Assembly (NCBI RefSeq): GCF_003254645.1 | Contig: NZ_PNFD01000003.1 | Coordinates: 310,001 to 374,000, forward strand | Source: Microbacterium suaedae | GTDB lineage: Bacteria > Actinomycetota > Actinomycetes > Actinomycetales > Microbacteriaceae | Direction: 5' to 3' | DNA: 64,000 nt | Shown here: positions 1 through 9,157 of the stretch, piece after piece | Numbering within the stretch: position 1 is the first letter of the stretch | Layout of the letters: every line of letters starts with the position of its first letter | Position numbers and translations under genes: made by a program | Notes under the pieces: model-generated | Told to the model about the DNA's origin: nothing | What the model saw: only the letters and a program-made list of their open reading frames with translations | Database searches by the model: none

Positions 1-2413
1 CGCCTGCGGTCTCCGTCAACGGGTACTCGACCCCGTCGACTTCCACCGTCGGAGGGAACACGATCGTGAAGTCCGTGCCCGGCGGAAGATCCGTGAACGC
101 GTAGTAGCCGTTCTCGTCCGTCGTCACGGACGCATGCTCGCTACCGTTCACGTCGACGAGCACCACGGTGACATTCGCCAGAGGCTTCTCGTCGGCGCCC
201 TGCAAGCCGTCTCGGTCCGCGTCGATCCATACGTAGTCGCCCACGGACACGCCCTCGGGTGGGACGAAGCCGAAGTCGATCGAGTGGTCGTTCACTCCGG
301 GAGCCGGCGTCGTGAGCTCTGCAACGGGCTGCCCTGTGGCGCCGCTCGCATCGCTGTCGATCGCTTGGCCACCCTCGTTGGCGCTGCTCGTCACCGACAT
401 GCCGGCCAATGGGCCTCCGGTCTCGAAATCTGCGTCACGGTCGAGACGGACCTCATAGTCGGTCTCCGGAAGAACGCCATCCGCCGTGTCGAACCAGTAC
501 CGCCCGTGCTCGTCGGTTTCGGTCCGCGCAACGACCGCGCCAGAGTCGTCGTAGAGCGTCACCTGCACCCCCGCGATCGGAGCTTCGCCCGGATCCTGGA
601 TGCCATCTTCGTCTTCGTCCACCCACACGTAGTCGCCGATCTGCTGTGTCTGCTCGCGCACCAGCGCCTCGACATCGGCCAGCCCCTGGGCCTTCTGGAA
701 GTCGGCCGTGATGAAGGTGTTCGGGGTTCCTGTGCTCCCGTCGGCCTGTTCCCCGGTGGACGGATCGAATGCGCGCAGGCCGTTAGTGTTGACGGCTGTC
801 GCGTCCATCAGATTGCTGACCAGCCGCTCTGATCCCGAGAGGTACTCGGTACCTCCGATGGCGGCCTCGTTATGCGCGAATCCCGCGTCCTCGAAATCTG
901 CGCGGCAGGTGAAGTCGAGAGAAGCGCCGGTCACGCATACGGCAGCGACCTCTCCCTCGGCGACGTAGTTGGTATAGGCCGGCCGACCGTCGCTGGATTC
1001 TCCGTGGTACAGCCCTCCGCCGTACATGTCGCCACCACGATCGCGGTACGACAAGACGAGTTCACCGCTCTCGAGGAACTCGATGTCCGAAAGCAGCGGC
1101 TGCGGATAGGAGAACTGCTTCGCCAGCCCGTTCGGCGAGTAGGCGGAGTGACTTGCCGGCTCGTCGTTGCACGGTTGAGGAACAGTGTCCGACCAAGCGT
1201 TCCATTCGACGAAACGGCACTCGTCCTCGGGGAAACCCCAGTCGGGGCCGGTCACTCCCGGCTCCCGACCAGGGGCCGTCGCCGGGTCGCCACTCCAGGT
1301 GACTCCCGTGGCCGTGAGGACACCGCCATCCGACAGCTCATACTCGATCACCGAGGTTTCGCGCGTCTCGCCACACGTCGCGCCGAGGTAGATGAGCCCA
1401 TCGTTCTCCGCGATCGCCATCGGAGCCCAATCGGATCCGCACCCGTTCACGGCGGGAATCGGAAGCGTGTGCGTCGGCATCGGATCCGCCGCGTCCTGCA
1501 CTGGATACACGACCGCCGAGTCGGTGTTCATGTTGATGGTGAGCAGGAACTGCCCGCTCTCCGTCACCTCGACGTCCCCGAGCCCTTCGCGCCCGACAGC
1601 CGACAGGAACGAGTAGTCGTGGATGTCGTTCCCGGTTGCGTCCGTCTCATCGAAATCGTGCACACGGTCTCCCGCATCCGCGACGACCGCGTACTCCTCA
1701 ACTTCTCCGGTAATGGTGTTCAGCCGGTAGATGGCTCCGGGGCCACCTTCGCCATATGCGGAGCCACGCTTCGCATAGGCGCCCGCATAGACATCGAGCC
1801 CGGTTGGGTCGAGGCCGATGCCGTACACCGTGCCGACGGTCAGGGGAGCCGTCACGGCCGTCGAAGGCGCGTCGAAAGAGTAGGGAATCGAGTAGATCTC
1901 CTTGTTCTCACCCTGGGGCCAGATGCTGTCCGCTTGCACGGCAGAGTAGAGCACGGCCTTGTCGATGCCGAGAGTGGTGTGGTCAACATAGCCGACCGAA
2001 AGAGCGACGTCATGCCCATCGGCGACGTCAACGAAGGAGACCGCGGGGGCGAACGCGGGGTCGGCAGCGCCGTCAAGAATCTGCGCCTCGGTGTAGAGAT
2101 CCGCGTTGGGGTTGAGCACCTCGATGCGGTATCGACCGCCGGTCAGCATGTTGTCGGCGGGCGCAAGAGTCGCCAGGCCGTTCACATCGGTCACGATGGT
2201 GGTCGTCCCGCCGGCGGCATCGGTGATCCGCACATCGACACCCTCCAGCGCGGAATCAATATCATCGCGGGCGCTGGTTAGGTTTCTATCATTCACGACT
2301 CTCACGGAGATCACACCGTCGTCCACGGCCGCATATGCGGGCGGTGTCGCGCCCACCGCGAACGCTGCGCCTATCAATGCGCATGCCGCCGTGCCTGCTG
2401 CAAAGCGTTTCAC
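1..2413 (-). CDS. Secreted SdrD-B-repeat surface protein, C-terminus outside the window
   Basis: The frame runs off the left edge, leaving 804 codons of the N-terminal part. The GTG start at 2413 is preceded by AGGAG seven bases upstream. Residues 1-28 form a Sec signal peptide: a KR N-region, an alanine-rich core, and a PAYA-type cleavage site. The next 550 or so residues look like a secreted beta-rich domain with several Cys residues. From about residue 590 come two SdrD-B-like (collagen-binding B) repeats, recognisable by GDYVWVDEDEDGIQ and GDYVWIDADRDGLQGADE, which bind Ca2+ in characterised staphylococcal homologues. The second repeat closely resembles one in the LPATG protein at 22849-26850, so the missing end is probably a stalk and wall or membrane anchor. 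The ligand is unknown. Confidence 0.85.
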   Translation of the reverse strand, partial: MKRFAAGTAACALIGAAFAVGATPPAYAAVDDGVISVRVVNDRNLTSARDDIDSALEGVDVRITDAAGGTTTIVTDVNGLATLAPADNMLTGGRYRIEVLNPNADLYTEAQILDGAADPAFAPAVSFVDVADGHDVALSVGYVDHTTLGIDKAVLYSAVQADSIWPQGENKEIYSIPYSFDAPSTAVTAPLTVGTVYGIGLDPTGLDVYAGAYAKRGSAYGEGGPGAIYRLNTITGEVEEYAVVADAGDRVHDFDETDATGNDIHDYSFLSAVGREGLGDVEVTESGQFLLTINMNTDSAVVYPVQDAADPMPTHTLPIPAVNGCGSDWAPMAIAENDGLIYLGATCGETRETSVIEYELSDGGVLTATGVTWSGDPATAPGREPGVTGPDWGFPEDECRFVEWNAWSDTVPQPCNDEPASHSAYSPNGLAKQFSYPQPLLSDIEFLESGELVLSYRDRGGDMYGGGLYHGESSDGRPAYTNYVAEGEVAAVCVTGASLDFTCRADFEDAGFAHNEAAIGGTEYLSGSERLVSNLMDATAVNTNGLRAFDPSTGEQADGSTGTPNTFITADFQKAQGLADVEALVREQTQQIGDYVWVDEDEDGIQDPGEAPIAGVQVTLYDDSGAVVARTETDEHGRYWFDTADGVLPETDYEVRLDRDADFETGGPLAGMSVTSSANEGGQAIDSDASGATGQPVAELTTPAPGVNDHSIDFGFVPPEGVSVGDYVWIDADRDGLQGADEKPLANVTVVLVDVNGSEHASVTTDENGYYAFTDLPPGTDFTIVFPPTVEVDGVEYPLTETAG

Positions 2414-2795
2414 GATCTCTCCTGCCTTTCGAAACGGGACTTTCCATTCCTGAACGCACCCCGCAGGGCGAAATACGGCCTGACGAAAGCTATCGGGATC
2501 ATCACGCGACTCACACGTATTTCACCCGCACTTTGGTACGCACGTACCAGGCCTTCACCTCCGCACGCCTCTCGACCCGCATTCATTCACGCCGCGTAAC
2601 GCGTGAATTGATCGCACTCTGTCCGGCCTCGGACGGGCAGCCGCTTCTTGTCGCCCCCATCGGCACGCTCGGGTGCCCACCGAACTCCACGCCGGGCGAC
2701 GTCTCGCTGCTGCGGCGCGGGCGCAGCTTCGACGCGCCCCGCAGCGAGGTCCGTGCCAGGGCCCGATTGTCAGAGCTCTGCACTATCAAGGAGGG
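2414..2795. other. Divergent intergenic region, 382 bp
   Basis: This stretch separates the leftward surface-protein gene from the rightward hydrolase gene, so it should hold both promoters. It is lower in GC near the surface-protein side. It contains the inverted repeat at 2534-2549 and an imperfect palindrome around 2585-2604 (TCACGCCGCGTAACGCGTGA). Between about 2610 and 2790 reading frames are open in several phases, but none has both a start with a ribosome binding site and a recognisable product. Confidence 0.5.
2534..2549. promoter_or_regulatory. Inverted repeat, candidate operator of the surface-protein gene
   Basis: TGGTACG and CGTACCA form perfect 7-bp arms around a CA spacer. The site lies 121 bp upstream of the surface-protein start and 247 bp upstream of the hydrolase start. 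The geometry suits a dimeric repressor or activator. No regulator gene adjoins it, so the cognate protein is unknown. Confidence 0.35.
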
Positions 2796-4304
2796 GTGCC
2801 GATCGACATCTACGCGCCCGTCATCCACGGCATCGGCGTGCGCGATCACATGGAGTTCGTCGAGAACGACGTGCACGCCATCGCCGATCACCTGAACGGC
2901 TCGGAGACGGGCTGGGCCCACGCCGCGTGCCCGGCCGGCTGTCGCGACTTCGCGCGGGGCCACGCGCACCTCGCGGACGAGAGCGGGCGGCATCTCGTCG
3001 TCGATCCCCTCACCTGGTACGCCGAGATCCGCGAACCGACGCGCTGGCGGGCGGCGTGGTGGACCCTCCGCGCCCTGTTCGTGCTGTGCGCCGTGCACCT
3101 CATGGTGAACGGGCACGTGCTGGTGCAGGGGCCGGGCGATCGCGGCCTGCTCCGATACATCTGGCACGGGCTGCGCGCCATGATCTGGATCCTCGTGATC
3201 GGATCCCTCGCCGTCGCCACCGCGATCCCCCTCACGCTCGCGGTGGCATTCGTGCCGCGGATGCGACTGCTCGCAACCGACGCGCTCGGCTGGACGAGCG
3301 ACTCCGAGACCCGGCTCGGCGTCATCGAGCGGGTCACGAGCACGGTGCTCGACGTCGGCGCACGGCACACGGTGCTCGTGGGCCACTCTCAAGGAGCAGC
3401 GATCGCGACCAACGCGGCGCACGCGCTCGACCCCGAGACGACGACGCTCGTGACGGTCGGCACGGGCCAGGCGCTGCTCGCCCCCATCCGCGCGTCACTG
3501 CGCGTCCCGTGGACATCGATCCTCGCCCTTGTCGCGGCGATCATCGTGTACGCCGGTGCCGTTCTTGTCATCGTTCGCACCCTGCTCCTCGGCGCACTCG
3601 AACTGCTCGGCGCGCTCGTCACGGGCATCGCGCGACTTCTATCGGGCGGCTGGGCGCTCGCGACCGGGCGGCCGGGCACCGGCGACCAGATCGCCGCGGC
3701 TGGGCAGAGCGTCGCCGACGCGGCCGAGGCGATCGTGTTCTCCCCCGATGCGATCGCCCTTCTCGTGAGCCTGCCGCTCGTCGCCCTCACCGTCGTCGTG
3801 TACTCCCACACCTTCGCGCCCGCCGTGGAGGGGGTGCGCGAGCTGTGCCGCCCGGATGTGCCGGGGATCGACATGTGCGCGCGCTTCGATCCCGTTTCGC
3901 ACCCGTTCACCATGCTCGGCTCCCCGGATCGCGTCGCGAGGATCACGCAGTCGGCGTCCCTCGCCGATCACGCGCTCTACTTCGCGAATGAAATCGAGGT
4001 CCTCGGAGAGATCGACCGGCAGATCTCCGGTGTGGGCACCCCGCGCGCACCAGATCCGCTCGGATCCATCGCGCGGCGTTCCGTCCATCGACTCGTCCGC
4101 GGCGCCCGCATCGCGCGGGGGGTCGTGACGATCGCGGCCGCCACCGCCGCGACGCTGCTCGCCCCGGGCGTCGGCAGGGCGACGCTGGCCGCGATCCTCG
4201 CCTACGCCTGCATGACGGGGGTGAAGCACGCTCTGTGGAAAGCTCGCCAGCGGCGCTTCGCGGCGCGCGGAGATGATGCACCATCGGATGAGAGGCCCGC
4301 ATGA
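2796..4304 (+). CDS. Membrane-embedded alpha/beta-hydrolase-like protein
   Basis: Five hundred and two residues from the GTG at 2796. That start is preceded by TATCAA six bases upstream, a leaderless geometry; the AAGGAGG touching the GTG is too close to act as a normal ribosome site. The N-terminus carries IYAPVIHGIGVRDH. Hydrophobic segments lie near residues 85-105, 125-155, 235-275 and 320-340, with another near the C-terminus. Between them is GHSQGA, a G-x-S-x-G nucleophile elbow with Ser at about residue 198, as in serine esterases and lipases. A later SLADHALYF could supply the His. Substrate is unknown. The overlap with the following ATG at 4301 suggests co-transcription with the cupin gene. 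A serine hydrolase fold is likely; activity is inferred. Confidence 0.7.
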   Translation: MPIDIYAPVIHGIGVRDHMEFVENDVHAIADHLNGSETGWAHAACPAGCRDFARGHAHLADESGRHLVVDPLTWYAEIREPTRWRAAWWTLRALFVLCAVHLMVNGHVLVQGPGDRGLLRYIWHGLRAMIWILVIGSLAVATAIPLTLAVAFVPRMRLLATDALGWTSDSETRLGVIERVTSTVLDVGARHTVLVGHSQGAAIATNAAHALDPETTTLVTVGTGQALLAPIRASLRVPWTSILALVAAIIVYAGAVLVIVRTLLLGALELLGALVTGIARLLSGGWALATGRPGTGDQIAAAGQSVADAAEAIVFSPDAIALLVSLPLVALTVVVYSHTFAPAVEGVRELCRPDVPGIDMCARFDPVSHPFTMLGSPDRVARITQSASLADHALYFANEIEVLGEIDRQISGVGTPRAPDPLGSIARRSVHRLVRGARIARGVVTIAAATAATLLAPGVGRATLAAILAYACMTGVKHALWKARQRRFAARGDDAPSDERPA

Positions 4305-4321
4305 CGGCGAAGGAGCGAACC

Positions 4322-5050
4322 ATGAGTGATCACCTCGAGCTGCCCGGCGGCGTATCGACGTCGATTCTGCGCGTGTACGACTGGGAGGCGGCCGACGGCG
4401 AACATGGCGGATCCCCGCACTTCCATACCGTCTCGCGCGAGGGATACGTCGTCATCGGCGGTGCCGGCCGCGTGCAGACGCTGACGGCGGAGGGGCCCCG
4501 CGAGACGCCGCTCGAAAAGGGGCGCGTCGTCGCGTTCGATCCCGGTACGATCCACCGCCTCGTCAACGACGGCGGACTCGAGATCGTCACGCTCATGCAG
4601 AACGCCGGCCTGCCCGAGTCGGGCGATGCCGTGTTCACCTTCCCCCTCGACATACTCGCGTCGATCGACGACTATCGGGCGGCTGCCGCGCTCCCCGAGG
4701 ATCCGGATCTCCGCGGCCCGGCCGCCCGCGCACGCCGCGATCTCGCCCTCGCGGGGTTCGCGGAGCTGCGCGGTCGCGCCGAGGAGATCGGCGCCCGCGC
4801 GGCGCTCGCGCCCTACTACGAACGCGCCGCGGCGATCGTCGCCGACCGCATCGACGGGTGGCGCGAGACATGGCGCCGCGGCCCGCTCACCCAGGCGGAA
4901 CGGACTGGTGCCCAGCTCGACGCGCTCGCGCGCACCGACGGATCCCACCTCTTCGACGCCTCCGTCGGCGACGCGAGTGCACGTCCCGACGAGGCCTGGG
5001 GCATGTGCGGCAGGCTCACGGTCTTCCCCGATCTGCTCCCCCGCGGATGA
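4322..5050 (+). CDS. Cupin-domain protein of unknown substrate
   Basis: I choose the ATG at 4322 (242 aa) because AAGGAG sits seven bases upstream; an in-frame ATG at 4301 would overlap the hydrolase stop as ATGA. The first 110 residues form a cupin: PHFHTVSREGYVVIGG resembles the metal-binding motif 1 with two His and a Glu, and FDPGTIHRLVND resembles motif 2. The remaining half is alpha-helical and Arg/Glu-rich, ends in WGMCGRLTVFPDLLPRG, and has no fold I recognise. Cupins of this sort bind a metal and act as small-molecule sensors, isomerases or dioxygenases; nothing here picks one. It probably forms a two-gene unit with the hydrolase. It meets the CDF gene tail to tail with no intervening bases. 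Confidence 0.7.
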   Translation: MSDHLELPGGVSTSILRVYDWEAADGEHGGSPHFHTVSREGYVVIGGAGRVQTLTAEGPRETPLEKGRVVAFDPGTIHRLVNDGGLEIVTLMQNAGLPESGDAVFTFPLDILASIDDYRAAAALPEDPDLRGPAARARRDLALAGFAELRGRAEEIGARAALAPYYERAAAIVADRIDGWRETWRRGPLTQAERTGAQLDALARTDGSHLFDASVGDASARPDEAWGMCGRLTVFPDLLPRG

Positions 5051-5986
5051 TCAGCGGTGCCGCACGGAGTCCGGTTCGCCGTCCTGGATATGGGCGGTCT
5101 CGATCTGGAAGGTGGAGTGCAGCACCGAGACGTCGAAGTGCTCGGCGACGCACTCCTTGACGTCGTTCAGCACTTCCGCCGCATGACCATCGGTGAAGCA
5201 CTCGTCGCGGACGACGACATGCGCGGTGACGGTGGGAAGCCCCGTCGCGATCGTCGAGGCGTGCAGATCGTGGACGTCCTCGACATGTTCCAGCGCCAGG
5301 ATGTGACGACGCACGCCGTCGAGGTCCAGCCCCTTCGGTGTGAACTCCATCAGAACGCTTCCCGTCTCCTTCACGAGGATGAAGGCGCGGGGAACGATCA
5401 GCGCGGCGATGAGCAGCCCGGCGATCGCGTCGGCCTGCAGGAATCCGGTCGTCGCGATGACGATCGCGGCCACGATCACGCCGAGAGATCCGAGCGCATC
5501 GTTGAGGACCTCGAGGAACGCGGCGCGCATATTGAAGTTGTGGCCACGACTGGAGGACAGCACGAAGATCGCGGCGAGGTTCGCCGCCAGTCCGAGGACA
5601 CCGAACACCAACAGCTCGCCGGCGGGAACCTCGGGAGGCTCGAACAGGCGGCGGACGCCCTCGATCGCGGTGTAGACACCGACGGCGAGAAGCAGCGCCG
5701 CCTGACCGAGCGCGGCGATCACCTCGATGCGTCGGAATCCCCACGTGCGCTTCGAGCTCGCGGGGCGAAGCATCAGGGTCGCGGCGATGAGCGCGACCAA
5801 CAGGCCCGACGCGTCGACGATCGCGTGCGCGGTGTCCGTCAGAAGGGCGAGGCTGCCCGTGACGACCGCCCCGACGGCCTGCACCGCCACCACGGCTGCC
5901 GTGATCGAGAACGCGATCCACAGCCTCCGGCGAGAGTCTCCGGGCCGACCGTCCGCCGCCGAGGCGTGATCGTGACCGGCGCCCAT
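5051..5986 (-). CDS. Cation diffusion facilitator (CzcD-type) metal exporter
   Basis: A 311-residue protein starting MGAGHDHASAADG, with the His-containing N-terminus usual in this family. Transmembrane helices follow, with GSLALLTDTAHAIVDASG (helix 2) and LEVLNDALGSLGVI (helix 5) supplying the His/Asp and Asn/Asp residues of the transport site. The last 80 residues form the cytoplasmic metal-sensing ferredoxin-like domain. CDF proteins export Zn2+, Cd2+, Co2+ or similar ions in exchange for protons. The start overlaps the stop of the upstream ArsR gene as TGATG, so the two are translationally coupled and the exporter is probably derepressed by its substrate metal. Confidence 0.92.
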   Translation of the reverse strand: MGAGHDHASAADGRPGDSRRRLWIAFSITAAVVAVQAVGAVVTGSLALLTDTAHAIVDASGLLVALIAATLMLRPASSKRTWGFRRIEVIAALGQAALLLAVGVYTAIEGVRRLFEPPEVPAGELLVFGVLGLAANLAAIFVLSSSRGHNFNMRAAFLEVLNDALGSLGVIVAAIVIATTGFLQADAIAGLLIAALIVPRAFILVKETGSVLMEFTPKGLDLDGVRRHILALEHVEDVHDLHASTIATGLPTVTAHVVVRDECFTDGHAAEVLNDVKECVAEHFDVSVLHSTFQIETAHIQDGEPDSVRHR

Positions 5987-6384
5987 CAGGCGACCTCCGT
6001 CCGCTCGACCTCGTCGCGCGGATCCAGTTCGCGGATGTGAGGGCACAGGGTCGCATCCGTGCCCGTCGCGCGGAGGAGGGCCTCGGCCGCGCCGACGAGG
6101 CCGGCGGTCGCGCCGGGCTCCGCGAGCGCATACCAGGACGAACGCCCGTCGGGCCGGACGCTCACCAGCCGGCACGCGAGCAGGAAGCTCAGATGCTTGC
6201 TGACCGTCGACTGGGCGAGGCCGACGTGCTCCACGAGATCGCGCACCCGATGCTCCCCCGTCGCGAGGTGCTGAAGCACCCGGAGACGCGTCGGGTCGCT
6301 GAGAGCATCGAACAGGTGCGCGTACGCCGCGGTCGCCTCGCTGTCGACGAGGAGTTCCTCGGGTCGCTCATTATTCATCGCCAT
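5986..6384 (-). CDS. ArsR/SmtB-family metal-responsive repressor
   Basis: A 132-residue winged-helix protein; a second ATG two codons in, at 6378, is also possible and neither has a strong ribosome site. SDPTRLRVLQHL and the recognition helix AQSTVSKHLSFL are diagnostic of ArsR regulators, followed by a wing at VRPDGRSSWYAL. A C-terminal LCPHI supplies a Cys and a His that could bind metal; the inducing metal cannot be deduced. It is the first gene of a two-gene unit with the CDF exporter. Two inverted repeats upstream (6387-6401 and 6437-6451) are candidate autoregulatory operators. Confidence 0.9.
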   Translation of the reverse strand: MAMNNERPEELLVDSEATAAYAHLFDALSDPTRLRVLQHLATGEHRVRDLVEHVGLAQSTVSKHLSFLLACRLVSVRPDGRSSWYALAEPGATAGLVGAAEALLRATGTDATLCPHIRELDPRDEVERTEVA

Positions 6385-6386
6385 AC

Positions 6387-6401
6387 AGCGATGATATCGC
6401 T
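6387..6401. promoter_or_regulatory. Inverted repeat just upstream of the ArsR gene
   Basis: AGCGAT and ATCGCT are perfect 6-bp arms around GAT, three bases before the arsR-type ATG. Bound repressor here would cover the start of the transcript. Confidence 0.35.
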
Positions 6402-6436
6402 CCGGGGCTTCATCAGCTCGGGGGAGGAGAAGTCGG

Positions 6437-6451
6437 GAATGAATATCATTC
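6437..6451. promoter_or_regulatory. Candidate ArsR/SmtB operator
   Basis: GAATG and CATTC flank AATAT, about 53-67 bp upstream of the ArsR start. The AT-rich ATGAATAT core resembles half-sites of SmtB/CzrA-type operators (TGAA...TTCA) and stands out from the GC-rich surroundings. Direct binding is inference. Confidence 0.4.
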
Positions 6452-6515
6452 GGCGTGCGCCGAGGCGAGCGACGACACCACCGCGGGCGCAGGCGTGAGG
6501 GGTGTCGGGGGCAAC

Positions 6516-6521
6516 TAGACT
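6516..6521 (+). promoter_or_regulatory. Candidate -10 box of purL
   Basis: TAGACT lies 39 bp upstream of the purL GTG, leaving room for a short leader that carries the TGGAG ribosome site. I do not see a purine riboswitch in this short leader. Confidence 0.4.
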
Positions 6522-6560
6522 GATCCCACACCGCCCCGCCTGACTCCTGGAGCCACTCGC

Positions 6561-8870
6561 GTGACCACCGAACACGTCGCCGACACAGTCGAGCACGCAG
6601 CCGCCACTCCCGACCGCGAGCAGCCGTACGAGACGCTCGGGCTCAAGCCCGACGAGTACGCGCAGATCCGGGAGCTGCTCGGGCGCCGCCCCACCTCGGG
6701 CGAGCTCGCGATGTACTCGGTGATGTGGTCGGAGCACTGTTCGTACAAGTCGAGCAAGAAGTACCTGAAGCGCTTCGGCGAGAAGGTCACCGACGAGATG
6801 CGCGAGCGGCTCATGGTCGGAATGGGTCAGAACGCGGGCGTCGTCGACGCGGGTGAGGGATGGGCCGTCACCTTCAAGGTGGAGAGTCACAACCACCCGT
6901 CGTACATCGAGCCCTTCCAGGGCGCCGCGACCGGCGTCGGCGGCATCGTCCGCGACATCATCTCGATGGGCGCGCGCCCCGTGGCGGTCATGGACCAGCT
7001 GCGCTTTGGCGCGATCGACGACCCTGACACCGCGCGCGTCGTGCACGGCGTGACGGCGGGCATCAGCTCGTACGGCAACTCCCTCGGCCTGCCGAACATC
7101 GGCGGCGAGACCGTGTTCGACTCCTGCTACCAGGCGAACCCCCTCGTCAACGCCCTCGCGGTCGGCGTGATGCGCCACGAGGACATCCGCCTCGCCAACG
7201 CCACCGGCGCGGGCAACAAGGTCGTCCTCTTCGGCGCGCGCACGGGCGGCGACGGCATCGGCGGAGCGTCGATCCTCGCGTCCGATTCGTTCAGCGACGG
7301 CGGCCCGACGAAGCGACCGGCCGTGCAGGTCGGCGACCCGTTCGCCGAGAAGGTGCTCATCGAGTGCTGCCTCGAGCTGTACGCGGGCGAGCTCGTCGAG
7401 GCGATCCAGGATCTCGGCGCCGCTGGCATCTCGTGCGCGACGAGCGAGCTCGCCGCCAACGGCGGATCCGGCATGAACGTCGAGCTCACGAAGGTGCTGC
7501 TCCGGGATCCCTCGCTCACGGCAGAAGAGATCCTCATGAGCGAGTCGCAGGAGCGCATGATGGCGATCGTGACGCCAGAGAAGCTCGACGCGTTCCTGGC
7601 CGTCGTCGACAAGTGGGACGTCGAGACGAGCGTGCTCGGCGAGGTCACCGGAGACGGCCGTCTCGTCATCACGTGGGACGGCGAAACGATCGTCGACGTG
7701 GATCCCTCGACCGTCGCCGTGGACGGCCCCGTCTACGACCGCCCCGTCGCCTATCCGTCGTGGATCGACGAGCTGCAGAACGACACGGCGAGCGCCCTCG
7801 AGCGCCCGCAGGATCCGGCCGCTCTCTCGGAGCAGTTCGCGGCGCTCGTGAAGTCCCCGAACCTCGCCGACACGAGCTGGATCACGAACCAGTACGACTA
7901 CTACGTGCTCGGCAACACGGCGCTCTCCTTCCCCGACGACGCCGGCATGATCCGCGTCGACGAGGAATCCGGCCTCGGCTTCTCGATCGCGACCGACGCG
8001 AACGGCCGCTACTGCCAGCTCGACCCGTACGCGGGCGCGCAGCTCGCCCTGGCCGAGGCGTACCGCAACGTCGCCGTCACGGGCGCCGTTCCGACGGCCG
8101 TCACCGACTGCCTGAACTTCGGCAGCCCCGAGAACCCCGAGGTCATGTGGCAGTTCTCGCAGACGGTCGAGGGTCTGTCCGACGCGTGCCAGGAGCTCGC
8201 GGTCCCCGTCACGGGCGGCAATGTGTCGTTCTACAACCAGACGGGCGACACCCCGATCCACCCGACTCCCGTCGTCGGCGTCCTCGGACTCATCGACGAC
8301 GTCTCGCGCCGCATCCCCAGCGGCTGGCAGGACGCGGGCGAGAACATCTACCTGCTGGGCATCACGCGCGAAGAGCTCGACGGATCCGCGTGGGCCGACG
8401 TCATCCATGGCCACCTGGGCGGCACGCCGCCGCAGGTCGACCTCGACGGCGAGAAGCGGCTCGCCGGCCTGCTGCAGGCGGCGCGTGACGAGTGGCTCGT
8501 CTCGAGCGCGCACGACCTGTCTGAGGGCGGGCTCGCGATCGCGCTTGCCGAGGGCGTCACGCGTTTCGGCGTGGGCGCGCGCGTCTGGCTCACCGAGCTC
8601 ATGGAGCGCGACGGCGTCGACCTCGCGAGCGCCCTGTTCTCCGAGTCGACCGGACGCGTGCTCGTCACGGTGCCGCGCGAGGAAGACGTCAAGTTCCGCG
8701 GCCTGTGCGAGGGCCGCGGCTACCCGGTGCTGCGCATCGGCGTGACCGACACCGAGCCCACCCTCGAGGTGCAGGACGTCTTCACGTACTCGGCCGCCGA
8801 TCTTCGCGAGATGTCGGCATCGACGCTGCCGGCACACTTCGGTCCGACGGTCACGGAGCCCGCTTCCTGA
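6561..8870 (+). CDS. purL: Phosphoribosylformylglycinamidine synthase subunit PurL
   Basis: A 769-residue protein of the small PurL type, which works with separate PurS and PurQ subunits (not in this window) to convert FGAR, glutamine and ATP to FGAM in step 4 of purine synthesis. [19 protein letters not shown] near residue 55 and the conserved [13 protein letters not shown] and [13 protein letters not shown] motifs identify the ATP-grasp-like AIRS fold; the second half repeats it with [12 protein letters not shown]. Length matches Bacillus and actinobacterial PurL. GTG start with TGGAG upstream. The stop codon overlaps the start of the following small gene. Confidence 0.97.
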   Translation: MTTEHVADTVEHAAATPDREQPYETLGLKPDEYAQIRELLGRRPTSGELAMYSVMWSEHCSYKSSKKYLKRFGEKVTDEMRERLMVGMGQNAGVVDAGEGWAVTFKVESHNHPSYIEPFQGAATGVGGIVRDIISMGARPVAVMDQLRFGAIDDPDTARVVHGVTAGISSYGNSLGLPNIGGETVFDSCYQANPLVNALAVGVMRHEDIRLANATGAGNKVVLFGARTGGDGIGGASILASDSFSDGGPTKRPAVQVGDPFAEKVLIECCLELYAGELVEAIQDLGAAGISCATSELAANGGSGMNVELTKVLLRDPSLTAEEILMSESQERMMAIVTPEKLDAFLAVVDKWDVETSVLGEVTGDGRLVITWDGETIVDVDPSTVAVDGPVYDRPVAYPSWIDELQNDTASALERPQDPAALSEQFAALVKSPNLADTSWITNQYDYYVLGNTALSFPDDAGMIRVDEESGLGFSIATDANGRYCQLDPYAGAQLALAEAYRNVAVTGAVPTAVTDCLNFGSPENPEVMWQFSQTVEGLSDACQELAVPVTGGNVSFYNQTGDTPIHPTPVVGVLGLIDDVSRRIPSGWQDAGENIYLLGITREELDGSAWADVIHGHLGGTPPQVDLDGEKRLAGLLQAARDEWLVSSAHDLSEGGLAIALAEGVTRFGVGARVWLTELMERDGVDLASALFSESTGRVLVTVPREEDVKFRGLCEGRGYPVLRIGVTDTEPTLEVQDVFTYSAADLREMSASTLPAHFGPTVTEPAS

Positions 8871-9046
8871 TGGATCGCGAACACGAGAGCCTGCACGTGC
8901 CTCCCGAGCTCGAAGAGCACGAGGACGACGGCTTCTCGCGCCTCGACCGCCGCAATCGGCGGATCCGGGGTGTCGCGTGGGTCGTCGTGATCTCGCTCAT
9001 CCTCGCGGGCGGCGGATCCACCGTCCTGCTGACACTGTTCGGCTGA
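8870..9046 (+). CDS. Small single-pass membrane protein coupled to purL
   Basis: Fifty-eight residues. The ATG shares its A with the purL stop codon (TGATG), so the two are translationally coupled. The first 35 residues are highly charged (Glu/Asp/His, then RLDRRNRRIRG), and residues 36-57 form one transmembrane helix ending in LLTLFG. The positive patch before the helix predicts a cytoplasmic N-terminus. No function is known to me. A link to purine synthesis rests only on position. Confidence 0.7.
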   Translation: MDREHESLHVPPELEEHEDDGFSRLDRRNRRIRGVAWVVVISLILAGGGSTVLLTLFG

Positions 9047-9052
9047 CCCCAA

Positions 9053-9113
9053 CCCTTCATTTCTGGCACATCCCTGCCTCCGCACCCGGAAGGGATGTGC
9101 CAGAGATGAAGGG
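9053..9113. terminator. 23-bp hairpin after the purL unit
   Basis: Arms 9053-9075 and 9091-9113 pair over 23 positions with a single T-G wobble, around a 15-nt loop. It begins six bases after the stop of the small membrane gene. There is no T tract after it, so it may stop transcription by an unusual route, protect the 3' end of the mRNA, or be a palindromic repeat. Confidence 0.55.
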
Positions 9114-9144
9114 AACGGCGCACGGCGGGGCGGGCCCGACGCCG

Positions 9145-9150
9145 TAGCCT
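9145..9150 (+). promoter_or_regulatory. -10 box of a leaderless transcript
   Basis: TAGCCT ends seven bases before the ATG at 9158, which has no ribosome binding site, so transcription probably begins at the start codon. Confidence 0.4.
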
Positions 9151-9157
9151 GTGAAGC

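Noticed and set aside
2583..3422. Minus-strand frame of 279 codons across the hydrolase start
   Set aside because: It is antisense to the hydrolase for most of its length, with a His/Arg-biased product and no ribosome site.
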